A stretch of 64,000 bases of DNA from Opitutaceae bacterium BACL24 MAG-120322-bin51 (lineage in GTDB: Bacteria > Verrucomicrobiota > Verrucomicrobiia > Opitutales > Coraliomargaritaceae): assembly GCA_905182465.1 (NCBI GenBank), contig CAJJBI010000004.1, positions 64,001 through 128,000 of the forward strand, given 5' to 3'. Made by a program: the position numbers and the translations under genes. Under the pieces are notes generated by a model that worked only from the letters and a program-made list of their open reading frames with translations, was not told the origin of the DNA and searched no databases. Positions within the stretch are counted from its first letter, which is position 1, and each line of letters opens with the position of its first letter. Positions 40,482 to 52,016 of the stretch are shown here, piece after piece.

Positions 40482-42464
40482 TTACTGCTCATAGCGAAGG
40501 CGGTAGAAGCGTTGGGGTCTGGCGCTTGTGCCGCTCCCGCTGAACTTGATTTGAGGAGAGGAATTTGGCCTACTATCTATGGTAAGGTTGTCGATATAGA
40601 AGGTGACTATTTTGCCTGATACGTCGCCATTACCAATGATTTCATCGGCGGGCACCCATGATCCGAACGCGAGTTGCACGTAAGTGCTTCCGGCAACGTC
40701 TGTGAAAGAATTCAGGTCGGCGATATTGACCGTGATGTGAGCCAACTGCGAAACGTCTGCCTGCAAGGTCGAGAAATCAAAGCCCGGATCGACTTCGATA
40801 GATTCGCTGAAACCGTCTACGGAGGTGTTGCCCGCTAGGATGAGATTAAAACGGCTAGGCCTGTCTGCCGGATCGTAGTCTGCTGCCAGTATCGTTACAT
40901 CGAAACTTACAGTGCCATTGTTGGCGACGGCATCAGTCAATTCGGCCCGTAGGGCTGCGTCCGCTTGGACCTGATATTGGGCTACTGCCGCCTTTCTATC
41001 CTCAACACACTCAAAGCGGACAGAGCCCCAACCGATGTTAGCTTCGTAAAAGATATCGCCGTTATCGACAGAGGCGGACTCAATGAAATGGGCGATATCG
41101 GTGTCGAACGTTCTTCGCACCTTACTTTCTTGACCAGAATAGGTGGTATTGGTGGCGGTTTGGGAGTCCCAGTTGTAGGAGCCTGAGGTTCTCCAACTAG
41201 CATTCGATAAGTTGGCTTTTCGCTCTATGTAAACCTTGCCCGAGTTGACCAGCGGCGAAACTGGGAATGTCATATCCGCTGAATCGTCGGTGAAGTCCCA
41301 GATGACAGGCTGCGGGTTGTAACTATCAAAGCCTGTGCCGGCTAGGTATTCTAGAACGTTGTGCAATGTGTCGCCATCCGAGTCACCATCAATCAGGCGC
41401 TCAGTGTCGAGCAGTCCTTCGATGGTTGCGTAGGTTTCGAAGTTCATGGGTGGCTCTTCACCGGCCACATAGTGCCTGAGCCATTGCAGCGCGGGACGCT
41501 CCGTGCCGTCAGTGTCCTGCAGATAGGCCATTTCTGTGTCGCGCCACAGCCCTGGTCGCCAGCCCCACAAGGTAACGCCGACGATGGCGGGGTGTTCCCA
41601 AAAGAGGGGGAAAACGCGCTGGTATTCGGATAGCTGCAGGGCGTCGTTTTGAATCCAGTCAGGGTCCACGAATACGGCACCGTCAATATCCATTTCCGTG
41701 ACCATAACTGGCAAACCAGTGGCTTCGAATCGGTTGATGCTGGTGGTCATGGCACTTAAAGATGCGGGGCCAGTCGTGAATGCGTGTCCCTGAAAGCCGA
41801 TGACGTCGATGAGGTCTTCAGCCTGGAGCAGCCCGATTAGGGCGAGGTAGTCGGTGGTCTTGTCGTTATTGCGTATAACGTTGTATTCATTGAGTACTAG
41901 TTGAGTTCCAGGGAAGTATTGACGCGCTAGGCGAAAGGATTTTAGCACCCATTCCCAGCCGCTGGGTCCTGTGCCACCGAGGGCGTCGATGTAGTTGGCT
42001 CTATCATTGTTGCCGTCTGGCGGGGCATTCAGTGGCTCGTTCACGACCTCGAGGTAGTCGATTCCCGGATAGCGCGTGGCCACGGCGGAGAACCATTCCT
42101 CGATTTCGTCGAGTTGATCTGAGCTGGAAAGATCATTCATCCAACTGGGCTGCTGATTGCCCCAGATAAGCACATGAAAACGGAAGGGGAAGCCCTGTGT
42201 CTGCGCTAAGTCGTAAGCATTATCCAGATTGGTCCAGTTCATCTGACCTCGCCTTCTCTCGACTGAGCCCCATTTGCCGGAATTCTCGGGGACGACCTGA
42301 TTCCAATACTTCTCTAGCTTGGGCTCGCTGGTGGGCGAGAAGATACAACCAAGAAAGCGCGCCTTGCCTTCGGCTAGAGGCGCGGCGGCCAAATTAAATT
42401 GGATCAAGCACGCTATCAGTATTACAAATACCCTGATAGGTTGTGCGAGAATATGAGTCATCAT
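40482..42464 (-). CDS. Secreted GH10 xylanase with C-terminal Verrucomicrobia-type and CBM-like regions
   Basis: 660 aa with a signal peptide (VFVILIACLIQFNLAAA). GH10 core up to about residue 335: FRFHVLIWGNQQPSWM, acid/base Glu143 in LEVVNEPL, LVLNEYNV, GFQGHAF and nucleophile Glu257 in VMVTEMDIDG. It then has a TSP3-like linker (DGDSDGDTLHNVLEYLAGTGF), a region with IERKANLSNASWRTSGSY, and a beta-rich domain (VSFDVTILAADYDPADRPSRFNLILAGN ... ITVNIADLNSF, TFYIDNLTIDS) that resembles a carbohydrate-binding or malectin-like fold. It should be a secreted endo-xylanase of another subfamily than the two GH10 enzymes near the left end. No gene shares its transcript closely. The nearest on the same strand is GH52 copy 2, 214 bases downstream. 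Confidence 0.9.
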   Translation of the reverse strand: MMTHILAQPIRVFVILIACLIQFNLAAAPLAEGKARFLGCIFSPTSEPKLEKYWNQVVPENSGKWGSVERRRGQMNWTNLDNAYDLAQTQGFPFRFHVLIWGNQQPSWMNDLSSSDQLDEIEEWFSAVATRYPGIDYLEVVNEPLNAPPDGNNDRANYIDALGGTGPSGWEWVLKSFRLARQYFPGTQLVLNEYNVIRNNDKTTDYLALIGLLQAEDLIDVIGFQGHAFTTGPASLSAMTTSINRFEATGLPVMVTEMDIDGAVFVDPDWIQNDALQLSEYQRVFPLFWEHPAIVGVTLWGWRPGLWRDTEMAYLQDTDGTERPALQWLRHYVAGEEPPMNFETYATIEGLLDTERLIDGDSDGDTLHNVLEYLAGTGFDSYNPQPVIWDFTDDSADMTFPVSPLVNSGKVYIERKANLSNASWRTSGSYNWDSQTATNTTYSGQESKVRRTFDTDIAHFIESASVDNGDIFYEANIGWGSVRFECVEDRKAAVAQYQVQADAALRAELTDAVANNGTVSFDVTILAADYDPADRPSRFNLILAGNTSVDGFSESIEVDPGFDFSTLQADVSQLAHITVNIADLNSFTDVAGSTYVQLAFGSWVPADEIIGNGDVSGKIVTFYIDNLTIDSRPNSSPQIKFSGSGTSARPQRFYRLRYEQ

Positions 42465-42564
42465 TTTGGATATTACGGAACGTAAACGTATCAGATTATA
42501 TCCACATTGCCCAGCAATAATGAAACAACGAGGAAGTTAATCAGACGAGTTTAAAGACTATTTG

Positions 42565-44385
42565 CTAATGATGTGATGCCTCGCCCGACCCACTCGGGAT
42601 GTGAATATTTTCAACCATCTCCTGCACTACTTGCGGCGGTGCCGGCGTGAATGCACTGACTAAGAATGCGACAGCGAAATTAATCAGCATACCGACAAAT
42701 CCGATTCCTTCAGGAGTAATGCCCAGAAGGTATTGATCCGGAGTCCCGTCTAAGAATTGAAAATAGGTGATATATCCAAAAGTGAAAAGGATCCCGCAGA
42801 GCATACCAGCAATCGCACCTTCTCGGTTCATGCGCTTGGAAAAGATCCCCATGAGTAGGGCTGGGAAGAACGAAGAGGCGGCGAGGCCAAATGCAAACGC
42901 CACGGTCTTAGCAATGAATTGCGATGGGGGATTGATGCCAAAATAGACCGCCACTGCCAGCGCCAAAAAGGATGCGACCCGCGCGTATCTCACCTCATCT
43001 TTATCGCTCAAATCAGGCTTCAAGATCTTCTTCATTAGATCGTGCGAAATCGAGGTGGATAAGACTAAGAGTAAGCCTGCAGCAGTCGACAACGCAGCAG
43101 CGATACAGCCGGCCATTAATAAAGCAATCACCCACATGGGCAAACCTGCCATGTGCGGATTCGCCATGACCATGATGTCATTCCCAAACCAAAGTTCATT
43201 TGGGTTGGATGTATCCACTTTATTTGCGAGTAGGCGCTGACCGTGCTTACCAACTAACTGACTATCCGTCGCTTCAAGAGTCGGATAACTCGGCTTCTTT
43301 CCTTGGAAAACCGCATGAGTGCCTGCGACTGATTTTGCGGGACCATAGTATTGAATTTTACCATCATCATTCTTGTCGATCCAAGCCATCTGACCAGTCT
43401 CTTCAAATTCCTGTAGCCAATAAGGCGCCTCCTGATAAGACGTATCATGAAGCTTTTCGATAAGGTTCACTCGGGCAAAGGCTCCGATTGCGGGAGCAGT
43501 CAGATAAATCACCGCAATAAATAGTAATGTCCAACAAGCCGACTTACGAACCGCACTGACATTTTTTACGGTAAAGAAACGCACAATCACATGGGGCAAT
43601 CCGGCGGTGCCACACATTAAGGCGGCCGTAATGCAGAACATATTGATCGTCGAAAGCTTGCCCGAGGTGTACTCAGCAAATCCAAGCTCAGTGTTGATAT
43701 TGTTCAGCTTCTCCAAAAAAGGCACCGCCTCACCACCCGCGGTGTAATGGCTAATTAAACCAATTTGAGGCAGCACATTGCCCGTCATCGCCATCGCGAT
43801 GAAGATTGCCGGAATCGTATAGGCAAAGGCCATCACGCAATACTGCGCAACTTGCGTGTAGGTAATGCCCTTCATACCACCAAGGCCTGCATAAAAGAAG
43901 ACAATCGCTCCGCCGATAATGACACCTGAGGTAATACTAATGCCAAAGAGCTGCGAGAAAACCACGCCCACTCCACGCATTTGACCCATGATGTAAGTCA
44001 TGCAGATAAAGATCGCGCAACCCACTGCAACACCTCGAGCCAACTTCGAGTAATAGCGATCGCCGACAAAATCAGGGACGGTCGCCTTGTTGAATTTACG
44101 CAAATAAGGCACCATCAGGATCGTCAACAGCACAAAGCCACCCGTCCAACCCATCAAGAAGCGCGACGCATCATAGCCACTCAAGGCTACCGTCCCCGCC
44201 ATAGAGATAAAGGTCGCTGCTGACATCCAGTCAGCCGCCGTTGCCATGCCATTGGCTAGAGGAGAAACCCCGCCGCCTGCCGTGTAATATTCCTTGGTCG
44301 AACCCGCTCGAGATTTAATCGCTATGCCTATGTAAACCGCGAAAGAAATACCTATGAAAATGAAATTTAGGTGATCTTGTGTCAT
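42565..44385 (-). CDS. Sodium:solute symporter (SSS family, ActP/VC_2705-like), large subunit
   Basis: 606 aa with about 13 predicted membrane segments. Family features: [36 protein letters not shown] near the N-terminus, [13 protein letters not shown], and [24 protein letters not shown] in the second half. The extra soluble stretch (about residues 325-400) is usual for the VC_2705-type acetate/monocarboxylate symporter subfamily. It starts 15 bases downstream of the DUF4212 gene, with which it forms the known two-gene cation/substrate symporter pair. Likely role: uptake of acetate or small carboxylates. If so it could recover acetate released from acetylated xylan, which is an inference from position only. 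Confidence 0.9.
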   Translation of the reverse strand: MTQDHLNFIFIGISFAVYIGIAIKSRAGSTKEYYTAGGGVSPLANGMATAADWMSAATFISMAGTVALSGYDASRFLMGWTGGFVLLTILMVPYLRKFNKATVPDFVGDRYYSKLARGVAVGCAIFICMTYIMGQMRGVGVVFSQLFGISITSGVIIGGAIVFFYAGLGGMKGITYTQVAQYCVMAFAYTIPAIFIAMAMTGNVLPQIGLISHYTAGGEAVPFLEKLNNINTELGFAEYTSGKLSTINMFCITAALMCGTAGLPHVIVRFFTVKNVSAVRKSACWTLLFIAVIYLTAPAIGAFARVNLIEKLHDTSYQEAPYWLQEFEETGQMAWIDKNDDGKIQYYGPAKSVAGTHAVFQGKKPSYPTLEATDSQLVGKHGQRLLANKVDTSNPNELWFGNDIMVMANPHMAGLPMWVIALLMAGCIAAALSTAAGLLLVLSTSISHDLMKKILKPDLSDKDEVRYARVASFLALAVAVYFGINPPSQFIAKTVAFAFGLAASSFFPALLMGIFSKRMNREGAIAGMLCGILFTFGYITYFQFLDGTPDQYLLGITPEGIGFVGMLINFAVAFLVSAFTPAPPQVVQEMVENIHIPSGSGEASHH

Positions 44386-44400
44386 CGTAAGTAGCTAGGG

Positions 44401-44667
44401 TTAATTGTCTTCAGTGTAGCCGTGTTTGGCATCGAGTCGGTTCATCAAGAACGCATACACAACGAGCAAAATGACGAAGCAGATGATCGCTCCTTGCTGT
44501 GCCATCCAAAAGCCAAACGGCGCACTGCCGATCTGCGGCGCGTTGGCATCGAGCCACTCACGAAATAAAATACCGCAGCCGAAGCTGACGCTAAACCAAA
44601 CGGCCAAAAGACCGAGAACAAGTCTGAGGCAAGCTCGACGATGGGGGTGTGAAGGGGCATCTTTCAT
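44401..44667 (-). CDS. DUF4212 small subunit of sodium:solute symporter
   Basis: 88 aa with two hydrophobic segments (LVLGLLAVWFSVSFGCGILF and GAIICFVILLVVYAFLM) and the conserved FREWLDANAP and PFGFWMAQQGAI blocks. DUF4212 proteins are found almost always next to VC_2705-type symporters, as here (15-base gap), and are thought to be an accessory subunit. It ends in the soluble tail NRLDAKHGYTEDN. Confidence 0.9.
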   Translation of the reverse strand: MKDAPSHPHRRACLRLVLGLLAVWFSVSFGCGILFREWLDANAPQIGSAPFGFWMAQQGAIICFVILLVVYAFLMNRLDAKHGYTEDN

Positions 44668-44839
44668 GGGGCAACAGGGTGATGGTAGATTAGTAGAACT
44701 CTTCGTATTGATAACCCTTCCTTATCTAAGATTGCAAGACGGGAGATGCCTCAGCTAAAGGCTACATGCAAATGCGCTCGAGTGGATTGAGCGACGAAGC
44801 GTCATTTTAAGACTCCGCCGGTAAAGTTCCTGAGAGCTC

Positions 44840-45442
44840 TCAAAAAATAACGTAGCCCTGCGCCCATTTAACGAAGAAAACCCCAAGGTTACTCGCCGCA
44901 TGCGCCAACATGCAGGGAAAGAGGGCGCGTTTCGGGTTCCACGGGCCGAAACGAACGGCGTAAAACCAGAGCGAGTTGGCAAAGAGGATACCCGTGCTGA
45001 AAAATGCCTTACCCGTCAAAGTCCACTCAAAGCCATCCTCACGGCTCCAAAGGTGCCCATGGATGATCGCAAAAATCAGTGAAAATCCCACTGCGCTGGC
45101 GATCAAAAGCGACCTCCCCTTATTGTCAATGACGAGGTAGCCGCGGAAAATCACCTCTTCGACCACACCCGCAGCGATGATCGCAAAGACGAAGAACCAG
45201 ACCATCTCACTCTGCTCATCAACTACACCGAGGGCGATCTCGCCGCTGGTTTCCACTCCGAGCAGGAGCAGCGCACCGAGCGTTCCAATGACAAAGGCGC
45301 CGAGTGGTGCTGCCACCGAACCTGGCATGGCTCCGGCATTCGCTTCGCCCGACTTAGCCGCCTTATAATCACCCCAATAGATTTGCCCCACGTAGGCAGC
45401 AACGCCGACGTAAAGGAGTATCATTAGGGGATTTTCGTTCAT
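44840..45442 (-). CDS. CPBP intramembrane glutamic endopeptidase-like protein
   Basis: 200 aa with about six hydrophobic segments. The family motifs are present: VVEEVIFRGYLV (EExxxR), FAIIHGHLWS (second His-containing motif) and ACMLAHAASNLGVFF (third). Members cleave prenylated or other membrane proteins, or have a role in bacteriocin immunity. The substrate is not known. It lies alone between the symporter pair and the dUTPase gene, all on the minus strand. Confidence 0.85.
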   Translation of the reverse strand: MNENPLMILLYVGVAAYVGQIYWGDYKAAKSGEANAGAMPGSVAAPLGAFVIGTLGALLLLGVETSGEIALGVVDEQSEMVWFFVFAIIAAGVVEEVIFRGYLVIDNKGRSLLIASAVGFSLIFAIIHGHLWSREDGFEWTLTGKAFFSTGILFANSLWFYAVRFGPWNPKRALFPCMLAHAASNLGVFFVKWAQGYVIF

Positions 45443-45505
45443 AGCCTGCGCGATAGCGGATGAGCCATGGCTATTGACGAATCCATTTGCGGCTAGTTAT
45501 CCAGA

Positions 45506-45877
45506 CTAGATGTGCCTCGAATCGTCTTCGTCTTTTTTGACGTAGCCGCTGTCTTGGCGTTCGTGGTTCACCTTGTTCTTTTTCAAATAGGCTTCGTGTA
45601 CATCCTCAGGACTCATGCCAAGCACTTGAGCAAGCGAGATAAGGAAGTGAAACAGATCCACCACTTCGACCTTCGCGTTTTGCTCATCGAACTCCTGGTA
45701 TTTCGCCCACCACTTCCAAGGCACCGAATCGATCAGTTCGGACATTTCTTGTTGCATGGCGCGGGTGTAGTTGAGCACCCATTTGGCCTTATCTTCGTCC
45801 GACATGCCGTCAGTATTCACCCCAATCCGCTTGTTCAGCGTATCCTGCATCGAGAAAATTTCATCAAATTTATCCAT
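45506..45877 (-). CDS. Dimeric dUTPase (dUTPase_2/MazG-like)
   Basis: 123 aa from ATG 45877 (MDKFDEIFSMQDTLNKRIGV), chosen because that is where family similarity begins. Upstream in-frame starts at 45919 and 45955 give extensions of up to 26 residues without known features. Diagnostic parts: QQEMSELIDSVPWKWWAK and NAKVEVVDLFHFLISLAQVLGM, the all-alpha metal-binding EExxE/ExxD arrangement of MazG-like dimeric dUTPases. It converts dUTP to dUMP, keeping uracil out of DNA and feeding thymidylate synthesis. No neighbouring nucleotide genes share its strand. Confidence 0.8.
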   Translation of the reverse strand: MDKFDEIFSMQDTLNKRIGVNTDGMSDEDKAKWVLNYTRAMQQEMSELIDSVPWKWWAKYQEFDEQNAKVEVVDLFHFLISLAQVLGMSPEDVHEAYLKKNKVNHERQDSGYVKKDEDDSRHI

Positions 45878-46165
45878 GCCACGATTCGTAAAAGTCGATG
45901 CCTCTTCTAGCAAGCGCATTCCACCACCAAGCAACTTTCTACCAACAACTAGCAACTATTCTCACTTAACCCTTGCCCAAAAAAATCGACTTCTTTAACT
46001 ACCATTTGTCGTCCCTCCGATGCGATCAAACGCCTGCGCACTCCGTGCCGCTAGAGCCGCAGAAATCGCCCCGACTCGGGCGACGCCTTCCGCATGACCC
46101 ACTACTAACACGGCTATGACTGCTCTAGCCGACAGGTCACGAATAAAAACCAACACACACGAAAC

Positions 46166-46918
46166 ATGCCAGAATTCGAAGAAGAAAACGTAAATGCCTC
46201 CCCCAGTGAGAGCTACACGCCCAGCACCGACGCCTCTAAAAAACCACGCACTCGCCGCCGCAGCGGTGGTTTCAAAACTGAAGTCGCCAACGTGAGCAAT
46301 GCCAACATCGGCGAAGTCAGTGCCAACCAGGCGCTCAAAGAAGAAAAACTTAGTGGCACGCCAAGCGCTACCCAGTCCCACGAGCCGCGCGAAACAGGTG
46401 AATCGCAGGGCGACCGCGAAGATCGACCACGTCGCGAACGCAAGCCTCGTCAACCGCGTAGTGAGCGTGAGCCCCGCGCACCTCGCGAGCCGCGCACTGA
46501 CGCTAACCCTCAGCCTAGCCCCGAAACCCTTGCTGCCATCGCCAGCGTAGAGGCCAAGGTCGCCGAGCGCCGTGCCGAACGCGATGCCCGCCGTGCCGAA
46601 CGCGACAAATCCCGCCCCGCTAAAACTGAGCGCAGCGCGCGCAAGCCAAGAAAACCAGGCGGCGGCAAACCAGCCTCCAAGAAGAAGGGCTTACTCGCAT
46701 CCATTTTAAGTATTTTTGGACTCGGCCCCAAAACAGAGCCTGCTAAGAGGCGCGGCGGCAATCGTGGCGGTCCCAACAAAGGCAGAGGCGGGCGCCCCCA
46801 AGGTAAAGGTGGCGACCGTAGGGGACAAAACCGCGGACGCGGCGGACAAAATCGCAGGCGCGGCGGACAAGGCGGTAATCGGAACAACGGTCGCTCCAAG
46901 GAAAACTCAGAATCTTAG
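46166..46918 (+). CDS. Arg/Gly-rich basic protein of unknown function (RGG-repeat tail)
   Basis: 250 aa. The N-terminal 40 residues are mildly acidic with Ser/Thr (MPEFEEENVNASPSES). A long charged region follows, full of Arg-Glu and Arg-Pro repeats (about 80-165). A short hydrophobic patch (GLLASILSIFGLG, about 175-187) precedes a tail of RGG/RG/GNRG repeats from about 195 to the end. Tails like this occur on RNA helicases and other RNA-binding proteins, but here there is no helicase or other fold, so it stands alone. Probably disordered and nucleic-acid binding, an inference from composition. It precedes murA by about 100 bases on the same strand. Confidence 0.7.
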   Translation: MPEFEEENVNASPSESYTPSTDASKKPRTRRRSGGFKTEVANVSNANIGEVSANQALKEEKLSGTPSATQSHEPRETGESQGDREDRPRRERKPRQPRSEREPRAPREPRTDANPQPSPETLAAIASVEAKVAERRAERDARRAERDKSRPAKTERSARKPRKPGGGKPASKKKGLLASILSIFGLGPKTEPAKRRGGNRGGPNKGRGGRPQGKGGDRRGQNRGRGGQNRRRGGQGGNRNNGRSKENSES

Positions 46919-47020
46919 CCATTACCCTAAGTGGCATTCTCGCTCGTAAGCGCCGAACGAAACCAACCCGTCCGCAAGCAGATGCGGCACACAGTTAAAC
47001 TCAGTTGAACAAAACCATTC

Positions 47021-48317
<1,297 letters not shown>

Positions 48318-48460
48318 GTTCCTGCCACACATCTCAAGTAAAGCAACAAGGCCGAGAGCGAAACATGTCGCATCCGCTCCCTTGCCTAATCCAGGTGGAA
48401 TGCTACAATTTTCCGACTAAACATTTGCCACCATTTGGGAGCACGTTTCATTCATCATTA

Positions 48461-49318
48461 ATGAATTATTTGAAATACCACGCACTCGGCAACGACTACC
48501 TCGTCCTTGATCCTAAAGGCGGTAGCGAACTCCCGGCAGAGGAAGCCATCGTTCGCATCTGTCACCGCAATTTTGGGCTTGGCTCGGACGGCATCCTCTA
48601 CGGCCCGCTTGAGACAGAAAAAGCTGACTTCGGTTTACGCATCTTGAATCCGGATGGCAGCGAAGCGGAAAAGAGCGGTAACGGCCTACGCATTTTTGCC
48701 CGCTATCTTTACGACACGGGCGCAGTAAAAAACGACGCCTTCACTGTCGATACACTCGGCGGCGTAGTCACTTGCCAGATCGCCGATGGCGCGGAATCTA
48801 TTACAGTGGACATGGGGGAAGTCCAGTTCGGCATAGCTCCTACTCCAGCCGATGGCAGCGAACAAAGCGGTCCTAACATCGGCCAGTCGCTAAGCTTTAA
48901 CGGCAAGACGCAGACCGTTTATGTCGCCGACATCGGCAACCCGCATTGCGTTCTGGTGCAGGACGAAATCTCCGCTAAGCAAGCCCACGAAGATGGCGCC
49001 TTGATCGAAGTGCACGAAGCCTTCCCTAACCGTACCAATGTGCAGTTCCTAAAAGTCATCGACCGCAGTAACATCCAAATCGAAATCTGGGAGCGCGGCG
49101 CAGGCTACACCCTCGCCTCCGGTTCCAGTAGCAGCGCCGCTGCTGCCGTGGCACACCGCATCGGCCTCTGCGACCGGGACATCACAGTGCATATGCCCGG
49201 CGGTAAAATCGCCATCCACATCGACGATAATTTTGCTATCCGCATGACTGGCCCCGCAACCCGCGTGGCGAGTATGAACTTCGACGAAGAAGCGCTCGGC
49301 TTTAAGGTCGAAGGGTAA
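48461..49318 (+). CDS. Diaminopimelate epimerase family protein with both catalytic Cys replaced by Ser
   Basis: 285 aa from ATG 48461 (MNYLKYHALGNDYLVLDPKG). An upstream ATG at 48365 adds 32 residues unlike the family, so I rejected it. The fold is DapF-like: NFGLGSDGILYGP, NPDGSEAEKSGNGLRIFARYL, GNPHCVLV, NRTNVQFLKV, WERGAGYTLASGSSSSAAAAV. In true DapF the two halves supply Cys in the MCGNG and ACGTG motifs. Here these read KSGNG and ASGSS, both Ser by codon (AGC and TCC). It may be a Ser-type subfamily with another substrate or an alternative mechanism. Annotation pipelines are likely to call it dapF. It follows murA on the same strand and is convergent with the HAD gene. Confidence 0.85.
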   Translation: MNYLKYHALGNDYLVLDPKGGSELPAEEAIVRICHRNFGLGSDGILYGPLETEKADFGLRILNPDGSEAEKSGNGLRIFARYLYDTGAVKNDAFTVDTLGGVVTCQIADGAESITVDMGEVQFGIAPTPADGSEQSGPNIGQSLSFNGKTQTVYVADIGNPHCVLVQDEISAKQAHEDGALIEVHEAFPNRTNVQFLKVIDRSNIQIEIWERGAGYTLASGSSSSAAAAVAHRIGLCDRDITVHMPGGKIAIHIDDNFAIRMTGPATRVASMNFDEEALGFKVEG

Positions 49319-49349
49319 CAAGGGAGGGACTCGCTACAGCGTGCCCTAG

Positions 49350-49991
49350 TTACCGCACTACATCCACTAGTTCTCGCAGCGAATGGACAACCAGCTTCCC
49401 CGTCGTCGCAAGGCGCTCTGGCGTGTGGTGCCCATGCGCTAACAAAATACAGTCGGCGCCAATTGCCTCAGCCACTTCGTGATCGTGCAAGGTGTCGCCG
49501 ATCATCACAACTTCATCTGGCTTCCACGGAAGCTCCTGGATCCACTGCTTGCCACGAGCTATTTTGCCCTCGGCATATATATTGTTGGTGCCAACTAAGC
49601 CCATGAAATGCTCGCGGATACCATAGTGCCGGATGCCGGATTCGAGCGCCTCTTGTTTGGCTGCGGAAAGTACCGAGTGCGTCATGCCTAGCTGGGTCAT
49701 TGCACTCAACACTTCATGCGTGTCTGAATGGAGGATACACTCTTCAAACCACCGTTTCTCATAGTCACCGATGAACTCTCGGCTGACTTGCTCGAAAGTA
49801 TCCACATCGGTATCAAAGCCTAGGTGTTCATAAAAGTGTATCACTGGAAAACCAAAATTCTCTCGATAATCATTCGCCGTAATCGGTGCGCGTCCACGTC
49901 GAGCGAGTAGACCATTGAGCACTTCAACACAGAGCCAAGTATCGTTGAGCAAAGTTCCGTTCCAGTCCCAGATTGCGTGTTTATAGGGCAT
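49350..49991 (-). CDS. HAD-superfamily hydrolase, phosphoglycolate-phosphatase-like
   Basis: 213 aa. Motif I DWNGT (Asp9, with the nucleophile Asp followed by WNGT), motif II Ser in HSVLSAAKQ, motif III Lys in AEGKIARGK, and motif IV GDTLHDHEVAEAIGADCILLAHGHH. Cap-domain residues (ENFGFPVIHFYEHLG) place it among phosphoglycolate or beta-phosphoglucomutase-like phosphatases. Substrate is unknown. It reads toward the dapF-like gene. Confidence 0.88.
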   Translation of the reverse strand: MPYKHAIWDWNGTLLNDTWLCVEVLNGLLARRGRAPITANDYRENFGFPVIHFYEHLGFDTDVDTFEQVSREFIGDYEKRWFEECILHSDTHEVLSAMTQLGMTHSVLSAAKQEALESGIRHYGIREHFMGLVGTNNIYAEGKIARGKQWIQELPWKPDEVVMIGDTLHDHEVAEAIGADCILLAHGHHTPERLATTGKLVVHSLRELVDVVR

Positions 49992-50104
49992 TTTTTAATG
50001 GGTTAAATACATACTTGTGGCATACGAGCTTGCTCGCGCCCATCCGCCCGAAAAGGCACTATTGGCAAGAGCAAGCCCACACGCTGCTGAATACTGAATA
50101 ATCA

Positions 50105-50530
50105 TCAGTCCAGCATGTCAGGTTTACGCTGAAAGAGCACGACGGGCACCTGCAACAGCGCGAGGAAGATGAGGGTCCCTTCAAACCCAGGCACCCCAAG
50201 TCGCTCACCTCGGGCATCCGAAGCCATATAGGCAAATATAACCACCACCACCATCAAGAAGACAAACAGAGCTGAAAGACCCGCAAGCAGCCCAAAGCAC
50301 CAACGCCAGGACTTGTCCGACAAGCGCGCGAATGGCAGGCTGAGCACAATACCATAGGCGATAAAGTAGACGCCCTTAAAGGTTTCAAAGACCCCCGACC
50401 CCTTAACCAAAGCCGATAAACCTAGCGTTAGTAGCAATAAGGTAAGGACGTGGCCCGCGATACGCCCATAGCGCAGCCCGAGGGCAGTGGAGGCGCGACG
50501 ATCGGCGTCGAGTTGCTGTGAGTCGTTCAT
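50105..50530 (-). CDS. Small four-helix membrane protein of unknown function
   Basis: 141 aa with four hydrophobic stretches (HVLTLLLLTLGLSALVKG, FKGVYFIAYGIVLSLPFARL, WCFGLLAGLSALFVFLMVVVVIFAYM, EGTLIFLALLQVPVVLF) and a short polar N-terminus. No motif or family recognised. It stands divergent to recA with about 300 bases between them. Confidence 0.65.
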   Translation of the reverse strand: MNDSQQLDADRRASTALGLRYGRIAGHVLTLLLLTLGLSALVKGSGVFETFKGVYFIAYGIVLSLPFARLSDKSWRWCFGLLAGLSALFVFLMVVVVIFAYMASDARGERLGVPGFEGTLIFLALLQVPVVLFQRKPDMLD

Positions 50531-50833
50531 TTTATAAATTAAATGGGCACTTATGTATTATTGAGAATTGAGAGAAAGCAAGCTCTGCAAAAGGTGGGCC
50601 CAAAACTCCGTGCTCTTTAGGTCAGGGTAGCTCCACTTCGCGGAGCATCTACAAACGCTTTTTCGTAAACTAAACATGCACCCATCTAAAGCGCGCCACG
50701 AAGAAACAGCCCATTCTCACGAAATGGTGTAATTGGCGAAAGTAGTGAACAAATTATCATTTAGCCTTGCCATCTTTGATTCGCCTTCCAATGTAGATTG
50801 CAATTACAAAAATTTAATCAAAAGAACACTATT

Positions 50834-51916
<1,083 letters not shown>

Positions 51917-51955
51917 GCAACGCGCTGGCGACAGCCAATGCGATTGCCGCTCAAG

Positions 51956-51988
51956 CTAGCGAGACTTCGGCTTTCGAAGTCACGCTAG
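51956..51988. terminator. Long hairpin between recA and the convergent DUF2237 gene (bidirectional terminator candidate)
   Basis: CTAGCG-A-GACTTCG (51956-51969) pairs with CGAAGTC-A-CGCTAG (51975-51988), giving 13 base pairs with one A/A mismatch and a 5-base loop. It sits between the two stop codons of convergent genes, the usual place for a shared terminator. No T-run follows on either strand, so it may act as an RNA-stabilising or Rho-linked element instead. Confidence 0.6.
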
Positions 51989-52016
51989 AGGATGGCTAAA
52001 TTACGGGATACTCCCC

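Noticed and set aside
44840-45442. CPBP protease as a possible bacteriocin-immunity or toxin-system gene
   Set aside because: No bacteriocin-like small gene, toxin or processing enzyme is next to it. The neighbours are a symporter and a dUTPase.
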